This document shows, in pieces, positions 45,574 through 57,936 of a stretch of DNA of 64,000 bases. This DNA comes from Macropodus opercularis. Taxonomy: Eukaryota > Chordata > Actinopteri > Anabantiformes > Osphronemidae. The DNA lies in contig CM061097.1 of NCBI GenBank assembly GCA_030770545.1, forward strand, positions 19,982,501 to 20,046,500. Direction: 5' to 3'. Under the pieces are notes generated by a model that did not search any database, was not told the DNA's origin, and saw only the letters and a list, made by a program, of their open reading frames with translations. A program made the position numbers and the translations under genes. The stretch's first letter is position 1. Every line of letters begins with the position of its first letter.

Positions 45574-47261
45574 GTAAGTTCACGTCGAAACAGGCTTTGC
45601 CGCTTATGTTTCCAGCCTCTGCGGTTGTTGGACATCACGCTTTGATGGCAGATGTGTAGGATGCGGGATATTCCACAGCAGGTTCTGTTGATCACACTGT
45701 AGAAACACTGGCATCATCATTCAGCAAGTTTTACCTGTGGACCAGCAAAAGACAAATCTTTTAATCACTGTCTTCGCCTCATGTGTGAAGCCAACATACT
45801 GAGTTTGCAGAGTGAGGACGTGGTGCTTTGTTCTCTCTTTGTGGATCAGGCCAATGGGAACGTGTCTTGTTGGCTTTAAGGTAACTTGCAGTATTTGGTA
45901 TTTTACTGACTATGCATATAAAACAATCTGAGTTGTTACACAGACGTGAGTCAATAGTCCAACTAAGCAAAGGCTCAGAGGGAAGAGCATGAGAAGAGCA
46001 GTTGGCATTTTTATAAAGTGGCGCTTTGACCTTTTGAAGCAGCGCATGGATGCCCGTCAGCAGCAGGTGAAGGCAGAATGTGCTGCTATGAAGCACAGCT
46101 GTGCCGACATAAAGATAATGCACATCGTGTTATATTTACATATGCTTCACCACTAGTTGTAAATATGTCCAAAGACATAACCGTCAGTGTTTCTGAGGCA
46201 GCAGAAGTTTCGCATTTCAAGGTTTTAGGGTCCAGTGAAGATCCAGGGAGTTTTTTGACATGTTGTTACGTAGTAGCCACAACATCCTGAAGATGAATAT
46301 GTTGCGTTACTCATGTTATTCAGACAATGTTGCACTTGTGGCTGCAGCTCTGTCCATCCTCCAGCCTTGCTAAACATCCAGTCTACTGCCTGATGGAAAC
46401 CACACTCAGGAATGAGTCGGCTCCACATGCGTAGCTGCAGTCGAGCTGTAGCTTTTATGTCTAAAGACAACACGCTGTTCAGACTGACACATTGTAAGCA
46501 GACCCAGAGCTTGTGGGCTTCATTCCATCTATCCATTCTATAATGTGTGTGTGTGTGTGTTTCTTGTGTAACTCTGCCACGTTACAACGAGAAACTCAGG
46601 AACCCTGCAGCTGAAGGATCTTCTGTCTCCTGCCAGATGTTTTTAGCCTTTATCACAACATTTTCAGCATTTAACAGTCGCCTGTGGAAACAGCTGTTCG
46701 TGAGCTAATGGCTGATTTAACTGTGATTTTCTGACTGTTCACTCTCCTTGACTTTGAATCGTGACTTACCTTTAACTGTTGTTAAACAGCAACCATCTGC
46801 AGGTGTCTCTTTTGGGCCTAGGACCAACTTTTCAAGGCTCACACTACTGGATTATCCTCTGTTCAGCCATGATTTGAATAATTGTGCAGCTGTTTCACAT
46901 GAATTAAAGTGTACATACTTTGAAATCACTGACACAAAGAAGCCCGTAACAGAAAATTGTTATACAATTGTTTTCTTGGTCTTGGACTAAGTGTGTTTCC
47001 CTGAAAATAAAGTCTTTTCCACTTTCACACTTTTTTTATTTCTACCTGTTGCCAAAAGAAATGACCATTATTACACAGTTATGTCACAAAAATTAGAAAG
47101 AACATTGTTGTTTGTGGAATGAACAACATTAAAGGAGAATTGCAGTTCGTAACTTTTTCCCCTCGTAGGCGGTAAAATAAGATGTAAAGGTTGTTAATGT
47201 TCCCTCCAGTTTTCCTTTGCAGTTGCCAATGATTTTTTAATGCTGTTGTCTTTTGTGACAG
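45574..47261. other. loxl2 intron 1
   Basis: About 1.7 kb from the proposed 5' UTR exon to the ATG exon. It contains a short GT run (46545-46560) and nothing else recognised. Confidence 0.5.
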
Positions 47262-50200
47262 TTTCTTCCAAAATGCTGGCCCTTCAGTCCCTTCCATGCT
47301 GCACGGTTGTGTTAGTGCTACTGAACCTGGCTGTAGCCCAGTACGAGCACCTCGGCTACCCACCGGGCTACCCTGAAGCAGAGGTGGAGCAGTACTCCGC
47401 TCCGCAGATAGACCCAGACACGCCCAGGATTCAGCTGAGACTGGCAGGGGATAAGAGGAAACACAACGAGGGCCGCGTTGAGGTTTTCTACAACGGCGAG
47501 TGGGGAACCGTCTGCGATGACGACTTCTCTATCCACGCCGCTCAGGTGGTGTGTCGGGAGCTGGGCTACACAGAAGCCACCTCCTGGTCACCATCCTCAA
47601 AATATGGCAAAGGACAAGGTATGTGGAGCACAGCAAAGCATCATGGGAAGACTCCAGTGGAGGCACTGATCAATGTCTCTTTTGTGCGATCAGGGCCCAT
47701 CTGGTTTGACAATCTCCACTGCACTGGCAAAGAGAGGACTTTGGCGCAGTGTCCGTCCAACGGGATCGGTGTGTCCGACTGCAAACACAGCGAGGATGTA
47801 GGCGTGATGTGCAGCGACAAGAGGATTCCAGGATTCAAATTTGTCAACACACTGCCCAACCACATAGAGGTAAACCTGCATTTCTGACATCATCCATGTT
47901 TTTTACCATAGATGTTGTTGACTTGCATTAGTAACAGCTGGGATTTATGATCTGTTTCCTTTTGGTTGTTGTGTATAAGCACAGCTTATGTGTGGAAAGA
48001 TGTGTTCAGGCAGTGGAATATGTGGCTTTACTGCCTTCATCCGTCTCTTAGTGTTATGGATGTTAGTCACTCAGACAAAGCTGTTGCTGTAATTATGGCC
48101 ATTCAAGGAAAAGCCATAACAGCTGATGTCTAAGAAGAAGCAGTGGGATTATCGTTGTCAGTCAGCAAGGCTCAGATCAGTGAGTCAACACATTCTGCTC
48201 TTTTAGGTAAAAAAGGCCTTTCAATATGAGAAAGTCGCACAAAAATACTAGTAATGCTAATAAATGATTGCTACAGTACCATAGCAGAATGGATTGGACC
48301 TTATCCACTTTGATTTGAAGTTAAGGACCAAACTCGTGTTCATTTAAAAACAAGAATTACTGTTTGATAAAAATAAATACTTTTAGTTCATAACTGAGTT
48401 GTTAAGCTCATGATGCAGGTAACAGCCTGATTCTAATATGAGGTAAAGGGATTATTATTTTCTCTTTTCACATTAGTTCTAATTGTCGTATATCTTTATA
48501 TGTTTGAGAATCCCTATTTTATCATTATGAAAACATTTTTCTTAGTCATGCAGGAAACGCCTCTGCCCACTTGCTGTACTGTAGCCTCGGCAACAAATTT
48601 CTACGCTGGTTTAACAAAGGCCTTTTCCAAATTGAGCAAGTTAAAATTCAAATTATTGAGTGTTGAGCTTGTAAATGTCAGAGTTGACCCGTCCCTTCGT
48701 TACTGATGAGCATCACTTTCTGGACCAAGATAATTACCGTCAAACACGGATTATTGTCTTTCTGCTCACTGACGGCTTTGTGTTCCAAATGTATGAGGCA
48801 GCTGCTGTCAAGTCTCTTTCTGACCCTAATAGTGGCTTTTACCTAATGTCCTTAGTATGAACAGCTCAGCAGAGCTTTGCCAGTTACAGTCCTGTGCAAA
48901 AGGTTTAGGCAGAGGTGAAAAAATGCTGTAAACAAAGAAAGCTTTAAAAAATGGAAGTGATAAACATCTATTGTCATAAATGAACAAAATGCAGTGAATG
49001 AACAACAGATAAATCTAAATCCCATCAGTGTTTGCTGTGTCCACCCTTTGTCTTCAAACAGCAGCAGATCTTTCAGCTTCACAGTGTTTGAAGGAACTGG
49101 GCTGTAGGTTGGTCCAACATCTAGAGAACTAACCACAGATCTTCTGTGGATGCAGGGTTTCTACATCCTTCTGTCTCTGCATCATCCCAGACTCACATGA
49201 TGCTGAGATCAGGGCTCTGTGGGGCCAAGCATCACTTCCACTACTGACAGTGCTGACGTAGTAACCAAAGATTGATTGGATTTAGATTTTTTCTTTAGTT
49301 CACTCACTTTTTCTATTTTGTACATTGAAAGCATTTTTTGTTTACAGCATTTTTTCACACCTGCCACAACTTTTGCACAGTACTGTACATGTGGCAGATG
49401 TTAGTCGTTGTTATGGTTCACATGAAAAACTATATACTGAATCAATAATAAGTCACACTGTCCTCTGAAGGTTTACATGGCTGATGTCAATATTTGTCAT
49501 AACAATGTATCAGATGACAACGTGAAAGCAGCAGGGGTTACTTTCTCATGGAAATCTGAATATTAAAAATATTAGGAGTTGAACTGATTGATGAACAGCT
49601 GATGGCATTTAGTTGAGTGTCCGATATGAACTGCATAAGTATGGCTTAAACAAGATAAAACCAGCCCAGTTAAACAAATGCGATGCAATAAAGTTGGGTT
49701 TCCACAGAACACAGAGCTTGTCTTTTAAGCCAAACACTTTTTCCCACCCGTCCACAGACTGTTCTTCCAACATCCCTGTGGCTTATTCACACGGCCTTAA
49801 ATAAGCAGTAGACAGTACAGTAGCGTCTTCCTCGTTACAACTCTGCCATGTCTGCCATGTTTTTGTGCTTCTGCAACAGAGGCCTGTGACACCTCGCTCT
49901 TGGGCTCAACTTTGTTGGGAAGGGTAACAAGGATGTTCAGTTTTCTCCTTTGAATCACATCCCTGATGCTTGATGTAATGATGGAGAGTATTCCTTTAAG
50001 TCTGTCAGAGGAGCTGCACTTATGTGTTTCCCAGCAAGGAGGCTTACAGAGACACAAGGTACAGATTATGTTTTCCTAGAGAGCACGGCTGGAGAGGTCG
50101 GTATGTCTGGAGTCAAGATGGAAAAATAAAAAGCAGTCTCAGCTTTTCCAGTCTTTAGAAGAAGTCACGTAGGCTGTGAGCATGTAAATCACAGCCAGCC

Positions 50201-53200
50201 ACTTCCCACTGCCACACAGCCAGTCAACTTCATCTGGAAGCGGTGATCTGGTGAGTCGCCCGGGGGCATTCTGTCGTTTCATGACGACACGCCTCTGGGG
50301 TTTCTGTGGTATGAGATGATTGCTAGGCTCTCAGAGAACCGAGGAGCCTGCATGCAAGGCCACCACAGCCGTCTCAGGTGATGGTGACCTCAGTGCTGGG
50401 TCAAAGGAAATGCCCAGAGTGTGAGCTAAGAAGCAGCTGAAACGCGAACCCTCGCACGCACGTGCTGCTGACCTTTGACACGTGCTGAGATTCCTGCCTG
50501 CGTTTTTTCTTCTGACTTTGCTGACATGTGTTCTATTTACAGCGCCGCCAGTTCGTGACGGACTTGTAAACACGTAAACTGTCCAATAGAGCATCTTGTT
50601 CTGTGAGCGCTCACACCCAGTGTTCAGCTGTGTGTCTGTGGAGCATTTAGCCTGCTTCAGTATCTCTCTGGTGTTTATTTAGATGTTCCTGTCATGCTTT
50701 GAGGAAATCTGCTCCCTAGCTTCAGCATCTCTCTTTATGCAGAACTGGCAGAGGAGAATTTCTGACTTGTGATCATACGCAGGCAGCGCATTCATTTTTA
50801 AACCAAGTTCCACAATGACAAATTCTGCAATTTATGAAATGTGATGTTTGGCAGCGTTGATTTCCACATAGTTTCAACAAGCTGCTTTGTCCAAATGACA
50901 GGAACAGTGGAGTCAGATTTCTCAACCTGCCATATGAGCAGCTCAAAGCTGTTTGACTGTATGGGGCAATGTCAGCTAACGTGGCGACTGGCTGAGGTGA
51001 CCTATAGTAAGTCAACGAGATGCGTGTAGACGGGAAGGACGTGATTAGAATGGATGTGACTGCTACGGTGCCATAGTTTCTCTTCTGCCGGATTTTTTCC
51101 ATTTGTCCCGTGTGACGCCTGTGTGAAGCCGTGATGGGCCTCCCAGCAAGTCTCTGCACACACGTCCAGTACCTACAGTAGACACTCGCTTTATGCCCTG
51201 TACGGACTGTTTCTGTCCCTTCTCCGTGTTGTTCAGCCAACAAAGCAGCTCTCCTTTTGGCTGTTGTTTGCTGTTGTCTGTTGTGTCGTACTGAACTCGG
51301 AGCTGGTCGTGGAGAATCATTGCTTACCTTGCATGTGAGCCAAAGACGTTTTAGGTTTTTGGGTTTCCATTATCATTGATGGCTGTTGCACTTTCCCGTA
51401 TTTGCCTGTTTCTCCTGCTGGCCCTTGGGCTCCCACTTGGATCATCTCACAATCAAGGCTTCCACATTAATATTCCCTCCCAGATTCTGATAGTTCTTGT
51501 CATCCTATTAGCTGCTGTTACGGTGCATTGTGTTTAGTGGGTCATCTCTGTTGTGAGGCATTCAGGGACAAAACAGACAAAACAGAAACAAAAGAAAAAT
51601 GAATGGCTGAACCAGCTCATTGATTTGCAGAATTGTTACAACCCTATAAACATCTAAATCTCATGTGTGACTTTTGTCTTGTCATTATTACGGTGTTGCC
51701 TGACACCCCTGCACTCTCTTCATCTTCCTCGGTGATAAATGCCAGACGTTTGTTCTCAGGAAGCCAGCTCGCCGTGTGACCTTAGCTCAGCCTGAACATT
51801 TGGTAGAAAGGTTCTTTCTGATAACAGACGCCTACAGGCCACATCCCCGCGTCTTGCTGCGTGGCTGAGTCTGGCCTTGAGAACATGATGAAATCGCTCA
51901 GTGGAGATGAACAGAGCCTTAAGCTCCCCTCGCTTTTCTTTTCCTTTTCACCGCTTTCTGTCTGCAGAGCAGATTACACGCAGCCCTGAAGTCACCCCAA
52001 GCACAGTGTAAAACTCCCATTTTGCTCTTTTGTCATATTTTTACGGAGGCTTTAAGGTCAGTCATTCCACCAGCCTGTAAACCTTTACCCATTCCGCGGC
52101 AGGGCATTATAAATTGTCTTGTCATCACTTGATCATGTTTGAATGATCCAAATGAATTATATAATATGTATCTTAAATGTTGTCAAAGCTGTCAGCTCTG
52201 TGAATGTTTTCCCACAGCGCAGGCGGATATTTAGCCTCGGGAGATTCTAAAATGAAGTGTTCTGACACTACGCTGGTTCTTACAGCCGATCTTGCTTTTG
52301 AGTTATTTTATGGTTAAGTAAAGGCAAAAGCTAAATATATTCAAAGAGGAAGAATCGTGGCCTTTAGGTGAAAGGTAGTAAAACATTTGTTCTTTTTTTA
52401 GCCATGTGCACAACAGACTCACATTTAACATGTTTTCTTCTTCATTTGTCTGGTATTTTTCGCCTTCTTCTCTTATCACTGTCGCAATGTGTCACATATG
52501 TGAAGACTGACAACAGACTTGTTACCTGACCTGAGGTCAGGTTTAGCTTCATCACATTTAAAGCTTACTATTAAAGTTTATCAAACTTTGGTGTTGAAAA
52601 CATCAGGTTAACAAAACACTCAGGTCCAGATATCAGCTTGTCATGAAGGATGTGCACAGTATGATTTCACCTTTCAGCTCTTGTTTCACCCATGCTAGTA
52701 TACAGTGAAGAGATAAAGGTTATTTCTGACCTCAAGGTTCATTTAGAGCATTTTTCCAGTTCTTTTCTCTCTCTGTCTTTCCATGAAGTCATGTCGTGTA
52801 GATCTGGGGACGTGGACTGTTTAACATTGCTCGTACCAGTTATCAGTTTGTTGGTTATGTCAGATTGAATTACAAAAGGTAATGGATACATTCCTGACTT
52901 CCATCCATCCATGGTGGCAGCAGGTTCACCAAGTTGGTCCAGACATTCCTCCCCCCAGCAGTATTCTCAGCTCCACAGAGAGGATCCTGAGACAAGCTGA
53001 GACACAGTAGTGAACCTCTCCGTGGGTTGCTGGTCTACCTCTGGGCCTTCTCCAGTGCAAGGCACCCAGGAGGCGTTCTCAGAAGAACAAACCACCTCAA
53101 CTGACTGCTAATATACAGTGGCTGAACTCTGAGCTTCCTGCAGATACTCATACACTAGTTTTAATTATGAGCCCAGTCACCCTACAGGAGAAATGAATTT

Positions 53201-56200
53201 GCTTTTGAATTCCCAGTCTCACGTGAATCTCATGACAGATGAAAACCACAGAATACCTAACTGACCACAATCTATAAAGTACTGTACATAAGAGCAGAAG
53301 AGACCAAACAGAGCTGTACAGAGTCATTTGAGAATATTGCTACATTATAGATTTGCATAACCAGCTGTTGGTTTTGTTTTTCACTTACTTTGCTGTTAAA
53401 TGCTAAGAGCGTTTGCTTAATGAGTACCACCATGCTACAGAACCTGTTCCCTACTATCGCTCCCAAATGTGTCTTTGTTATCGCTTCAGCTGTTCTGACA
53501 TGTAAAAAAGGGTCATTTCCATTCAGTCACTGTCTTTTTCACGCTGCGTTAAAGGGTTTGTCACGATTTTGTGAGACATCTGTCTTCAGTTTGTTAAAAG
53601 GAGCGACAGCATTTTCAGCATTCCTTAAACACTATGTACAAAAACACATAACCCTCATTTTGCGTGACAGCTGTTGTTGAAGACAATATATCAATTGAAC
53701 ATGCTTTTATCGTTGTTTTTCCAGTCCAGATGCACATTAGTTGGCAATAACACTCGAAAACAAGAAGGATGGAGCTAATGAAGGGCTGGAATTATATAAT
53801 AATAAAGTTTGTAAGACACGCACACAAAGGCTGGATCAGTAAAGAAGTTGCGTTTCATTCCAAGTGTGTGGTTTAAGGAATTTCAAACTGCCATTATTAT
53901 GTGATTATTTACTATTTCAAATTTTGGTGATGGCCTGATGAAATACTCCAGTATTTAACTTACTTCTTACTTACTTAACTAAGTTGTACAGCTGCAGTCA
54001 CGCTGTTTGTCTAAAACTCATTTTTTTCTCTGCAAAATATTTGATTCTGGTTCTAATACAGTGTCTGATTGCTGTGTATTTATTGAGAGTTCACAATTAA
54101 TGGTTGTGTCCTCTTTAGTAAAGATGCACTAAGTTTTCCTCTTCTTCAATCAGACGTCTTCATTCTCTTCCTTTTGCTTTCCCATCCACCTCTTCATCCG
54201 TTCAACTTTTGCTGTTTGTTACATCTTCTTCACTCTCCTCAGAACCATCAACCACCTGTGCATCCCTTGCTTGCTGTCCTTGTTTGCTTGTCATTGTTTC
54301 TTGTCATTGTATAAAATTCAACTCCTATACTTACCCAAACGTAACTGGGACAAGAGGGACTATAGACCACAATTTGGATGCTTAGGTACAGTAGCAAGTC
54401 GTTCTTGACCACTTTGGAGGTGAGTGTCAGAGCTTTTGAATCTGATGTGGGCAGTCATTGGAGAACAACGTAGAGAAGTGAAAAGGAGGTGATGTGTGCT
54501 TTTTAGTTAGATTAAAGATGAGATAGCAATGTTAGAAAAAGCTGTGTGTGCACAAAGGAACCTAAGGACGTGGCACAGACGTGGAAGAGCCCTATGACAC
54601 CTGTGGAGAGGCAATGATGCACACTTGCCCCTTCCAAGGTATCTTGAAGTTTCGTTCCGATGTGTAGCAGGTATTCACCACATCTTTCCTTTTCCTTTTG
54701 ACGAAGGCTTGCGCTCGTAAACAATTTGAGGATTTTAATGCTTTCTTCTCTGTTTTCTACAGTTTTTAGTTAAAGTTGGTGATATTTCGAACTGTAACTC
54801 AGGGAGTATATTGAACTACTGCTGGTTTAGTGGAGATACGGGTTGGTGCTTATACATGTGGCTTCCTGCCTACATAACTTCAGTGCAGTTTAATTAAAGA
54901 CACCGTACGACCGGAGTCTAGAGGTAAGACCAAGGCGCAGCGGTTTGATGTAATACGCGAGCTTTTGAAGCGGATAATGTGCTGTACAGCCTTGAAGAAG
55001 CCTTTGAGAAAAAGTAGTCCGTTGCAACATGCAGTATTGAGGCCCCTTCACCTCTTCTGCTCCACTAATAGCATTTACATCTGTTCAAATTCTCCTCTTC
55101 AACAAGCAAAAACTCAGGAAAGGGCTAATCCCCGAGAGTGTATCAAAACAAGGCACATATGTTAGAAATCTCTGCAGTGATTGGTCCTTTTGTCCATAAA
55201 CAGGCTCTGGACTCTGAACAGGAAATTCATTAAGACAAACGTGATGGATTTGAGAGGAATGAGAGAGAAACACGGTTGGTTTCTGTTATTTCTCAGCTTT
55301 ACGGTCGGCCTGTGAGCAGCCGAAGATACTCTTTTGTTTCTGTTTGTCAGATGTCTGATGTTAACATTTTGTCCGTCATGGCCTCGTTGTTCTGTGCAGT
55401 TTAATGTTTAGCTGTTTTGAGACCAAGTCGTGTACTGTATATTCAGCAAACCCAGGCAAGGTCAGCATCCCCACATTTCCAGTCATTATCATGTTCCATA
55501 ATTTTAGCCTGTATAGTTTTATGTCCTCCGCAGTCCAGACCTCGCTGCCTCTGACCAGAATGATTAATGTGGTTATCTTCGGGAGAAAATAGCAGAGGAA
55601 AGAGGCCGATGATTTATAGTTTTCGCTCTGGTAGCATCTGCCCTTCTTTGACGGCAGATGCTGCTTTAGGAAACCCGACTTTCTCATTATATCATGTCTA
55701 GGTTCTTTTTGGCTGTATTGTATATGAAATGAGGTTTCACCAGCCCATCTGCAAAGTCTTCTGCATGTCTTCCAGCCCCAGTCCCTGGAGGACTGAGCTC
55801 CACTGTCACGTGGCACTGAGAATGTGGGTTTGGTCTATGGAGGATTAAAATATTTAATCTACGCAAAAGTCTCAGGACATATTTAGTTTTTATCTTGATG
55901 CACAGCTCTTTTTACATTGTAGTGATAAAAAAAGTCTTTGATTGATCAAACTTAAGTGAAGAAATCAAATGTTCAACATAAAGGACAAGAGAGACCCCAA
56001 AATCATATATGTCTGCAGTCGACTCGCTCTTGTCCTGCTCACCTCAGTGCTGAGGCAAATTAGTTCAGTAATCCAGAGACATAGAGGTGGACAAGTGCCC
56101 GTTTAGCCGCACGAGTCGAGCGTTAGGAGACTCACACATGTTTGTACTTTGCTATAAGCCACACAGCTAAAACAGTAAAAGTCAAACTGGCTGGAAAGTT

Positions 56201-57903
56201 TTAATTATGTTGATTTTAGAAACTGTACTGTAACATAGAACCTACGGGTTGAAACGCGAGTGTCTTCCTCCTGCTCTTTCACACGCTATGTAACATACAA
56301 CGTTTAATGCAGAACAGCTAATGCAACAAACAGTTAAGTTTCTGACATGGTCTCTATCCTGGCGTGAAACCTGACCACATTTCACTCACAACTACAAGTT
56401 CATTTTAATGGTAAAGTACATTCAGTGGGTCTGTGAGACCCTCCTTTAATTAAGTGAAAGGAGAACAAAGACTGATATTGACAGCAAAGGTTTGTAGACA
56501 TGTGTCATGGCCTGAACAAAGGAGACCTTAGAGGGAGAATTGCTGATGCTCATCAGGATGGAACGAGTTAAGAAAGAATTTTCACAGAGTGGACTCCACC
56601 GGTCGACTGTCAGTTATCTAAAGAATTTGGGATTCATCACTTAGCACAACTCGCAGGACAGTAACAGAAAGTATCTGCTGGGGCTCTGTTGAAGTTGTGT
56701 GGACCTGTCCACGGACATGAGGTCTAACAAGCTCTTTCTGCACATGTGCAGACAAGAACGCACGCTGTTGCTTTTTCTTTCCACACTAAAATGCGTTGCC
56801 ATGTAAACCCTTTGATGATCTTTGGCTCTTAAAACCCAGAAATAGTTACAGAGCAGCTGGTTACGGTGTGAAGCATTAATAAAGTGATTTCAGAGTAAAG
56901 ATGTGTCTTCTGGAGAAGATTTACAAGCGACGCGCACAGACCTGAGAACCTGTAGTTACAGTCTGGGGGTTGAATATTATGCAACACAGGAAGCAGTCAG
57001 GGAAATATTAACAGTACCGTACAACATATGAGGTTGTAGAGGTCTGTCAAGAGAATTGTTCTTTATGGCAAAACTAACATATCCATGTGAACATACCATA
57101 CATGTACAGACTCAGATAAAAGAAACTCTGTGCCATGTTAATAAGACACATTTTAAGCATTGTCATGTTTGTTTTCATACCATGCACAGAGCCTTGATAT
57201 TCAAGTGGAGGACGTGCGGATACGAGCCATCCTGTCGTCCTACCGTAAGCGGATCCCTGTGACCGAGGGCTACGTGGAGGTTAAGGACGGCGGGAAATGG
57301 AAGCAGATCTGTGATGCAGACTGGACCCATTTCAACAGCAGAGTCATCTGTGGCATGTTTGGTTTTCCCGGGGAGAGGAAGTACAATACCAGAGTCTACA
57401 AGTGAGCATGTCTACTTCATGTGGGACCCTGCAATTAAGTAGTGGTTAGTGTATCAGCTCTGAATGTACACAGGGCTTCCGGTCTTCCTCAATGTGTTAA
57501 AAATGTTTTCTGTTACTGTGCCAGGGGAAGCAAAGCAGCCCCAGTGAATCACCAAACCCCCACCATGCTTTACTATAAGCAGCGTCTTTTAGCATATGCT
57601 ACATTCTTCCAAACATACGTCTGATTCATAGGATCCCAGCCTATATCATTATATAACTATTAATAATAATTGAAATAATTATTTAAGGTGCTTTTGTGTG
57701 AATGGAGGTATATGTGTAAGACATTCGTCCAAGTTGCTGACAGTTTCAGCATGTAAAGAGAGTTGAATTAATTTGTATGAGGTCATCTGGAGCAGTCTGG
57801 CCACCAACTGACTCAATAGGCATTTAGTAGAGTGAATAACGGTAAAATCTGCCTTTTTGGCAGATGGTCAACTCTGATGTGTTTTTTCCTGTTTCTTACC
57901 ACC

Positions 57904-57936
<33 letters not shown>

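Larger units (their letters stand above)
47870..57189. other. Large loxl2 intron (9.3 kb)
   Basis: The longest loxl2 intron in the window. It contains a Tc1-type MITE (48887-49385) and a reversed high-copy repeat (about 52905-53105); the rest is unrecognised. Near 56500-56650 are words faintly like a Tc1 transposase helix-turn-helix (see rejected list). No extra exon was seen. Confidence 0.7.

Noticed and set aside
47240..47272. Upstream ATG extending the loxl2 frame
   Set aside because: It lies before a good splice acceptor (ttgtgacag at 47261) and would place a non-family sequence ahead of the signal peptide; ATG 47273 is preferred.
56480..56650. Words resembling a Tc1 transposase helix-turn-helix (GGGAGAATTGCTGATGCTCA; CTAAAGAATTTGGGATTCAT)
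   Set aside because: The match is short and disordered, and no terminal repeats were found. A translated search would be needed before calling an element.
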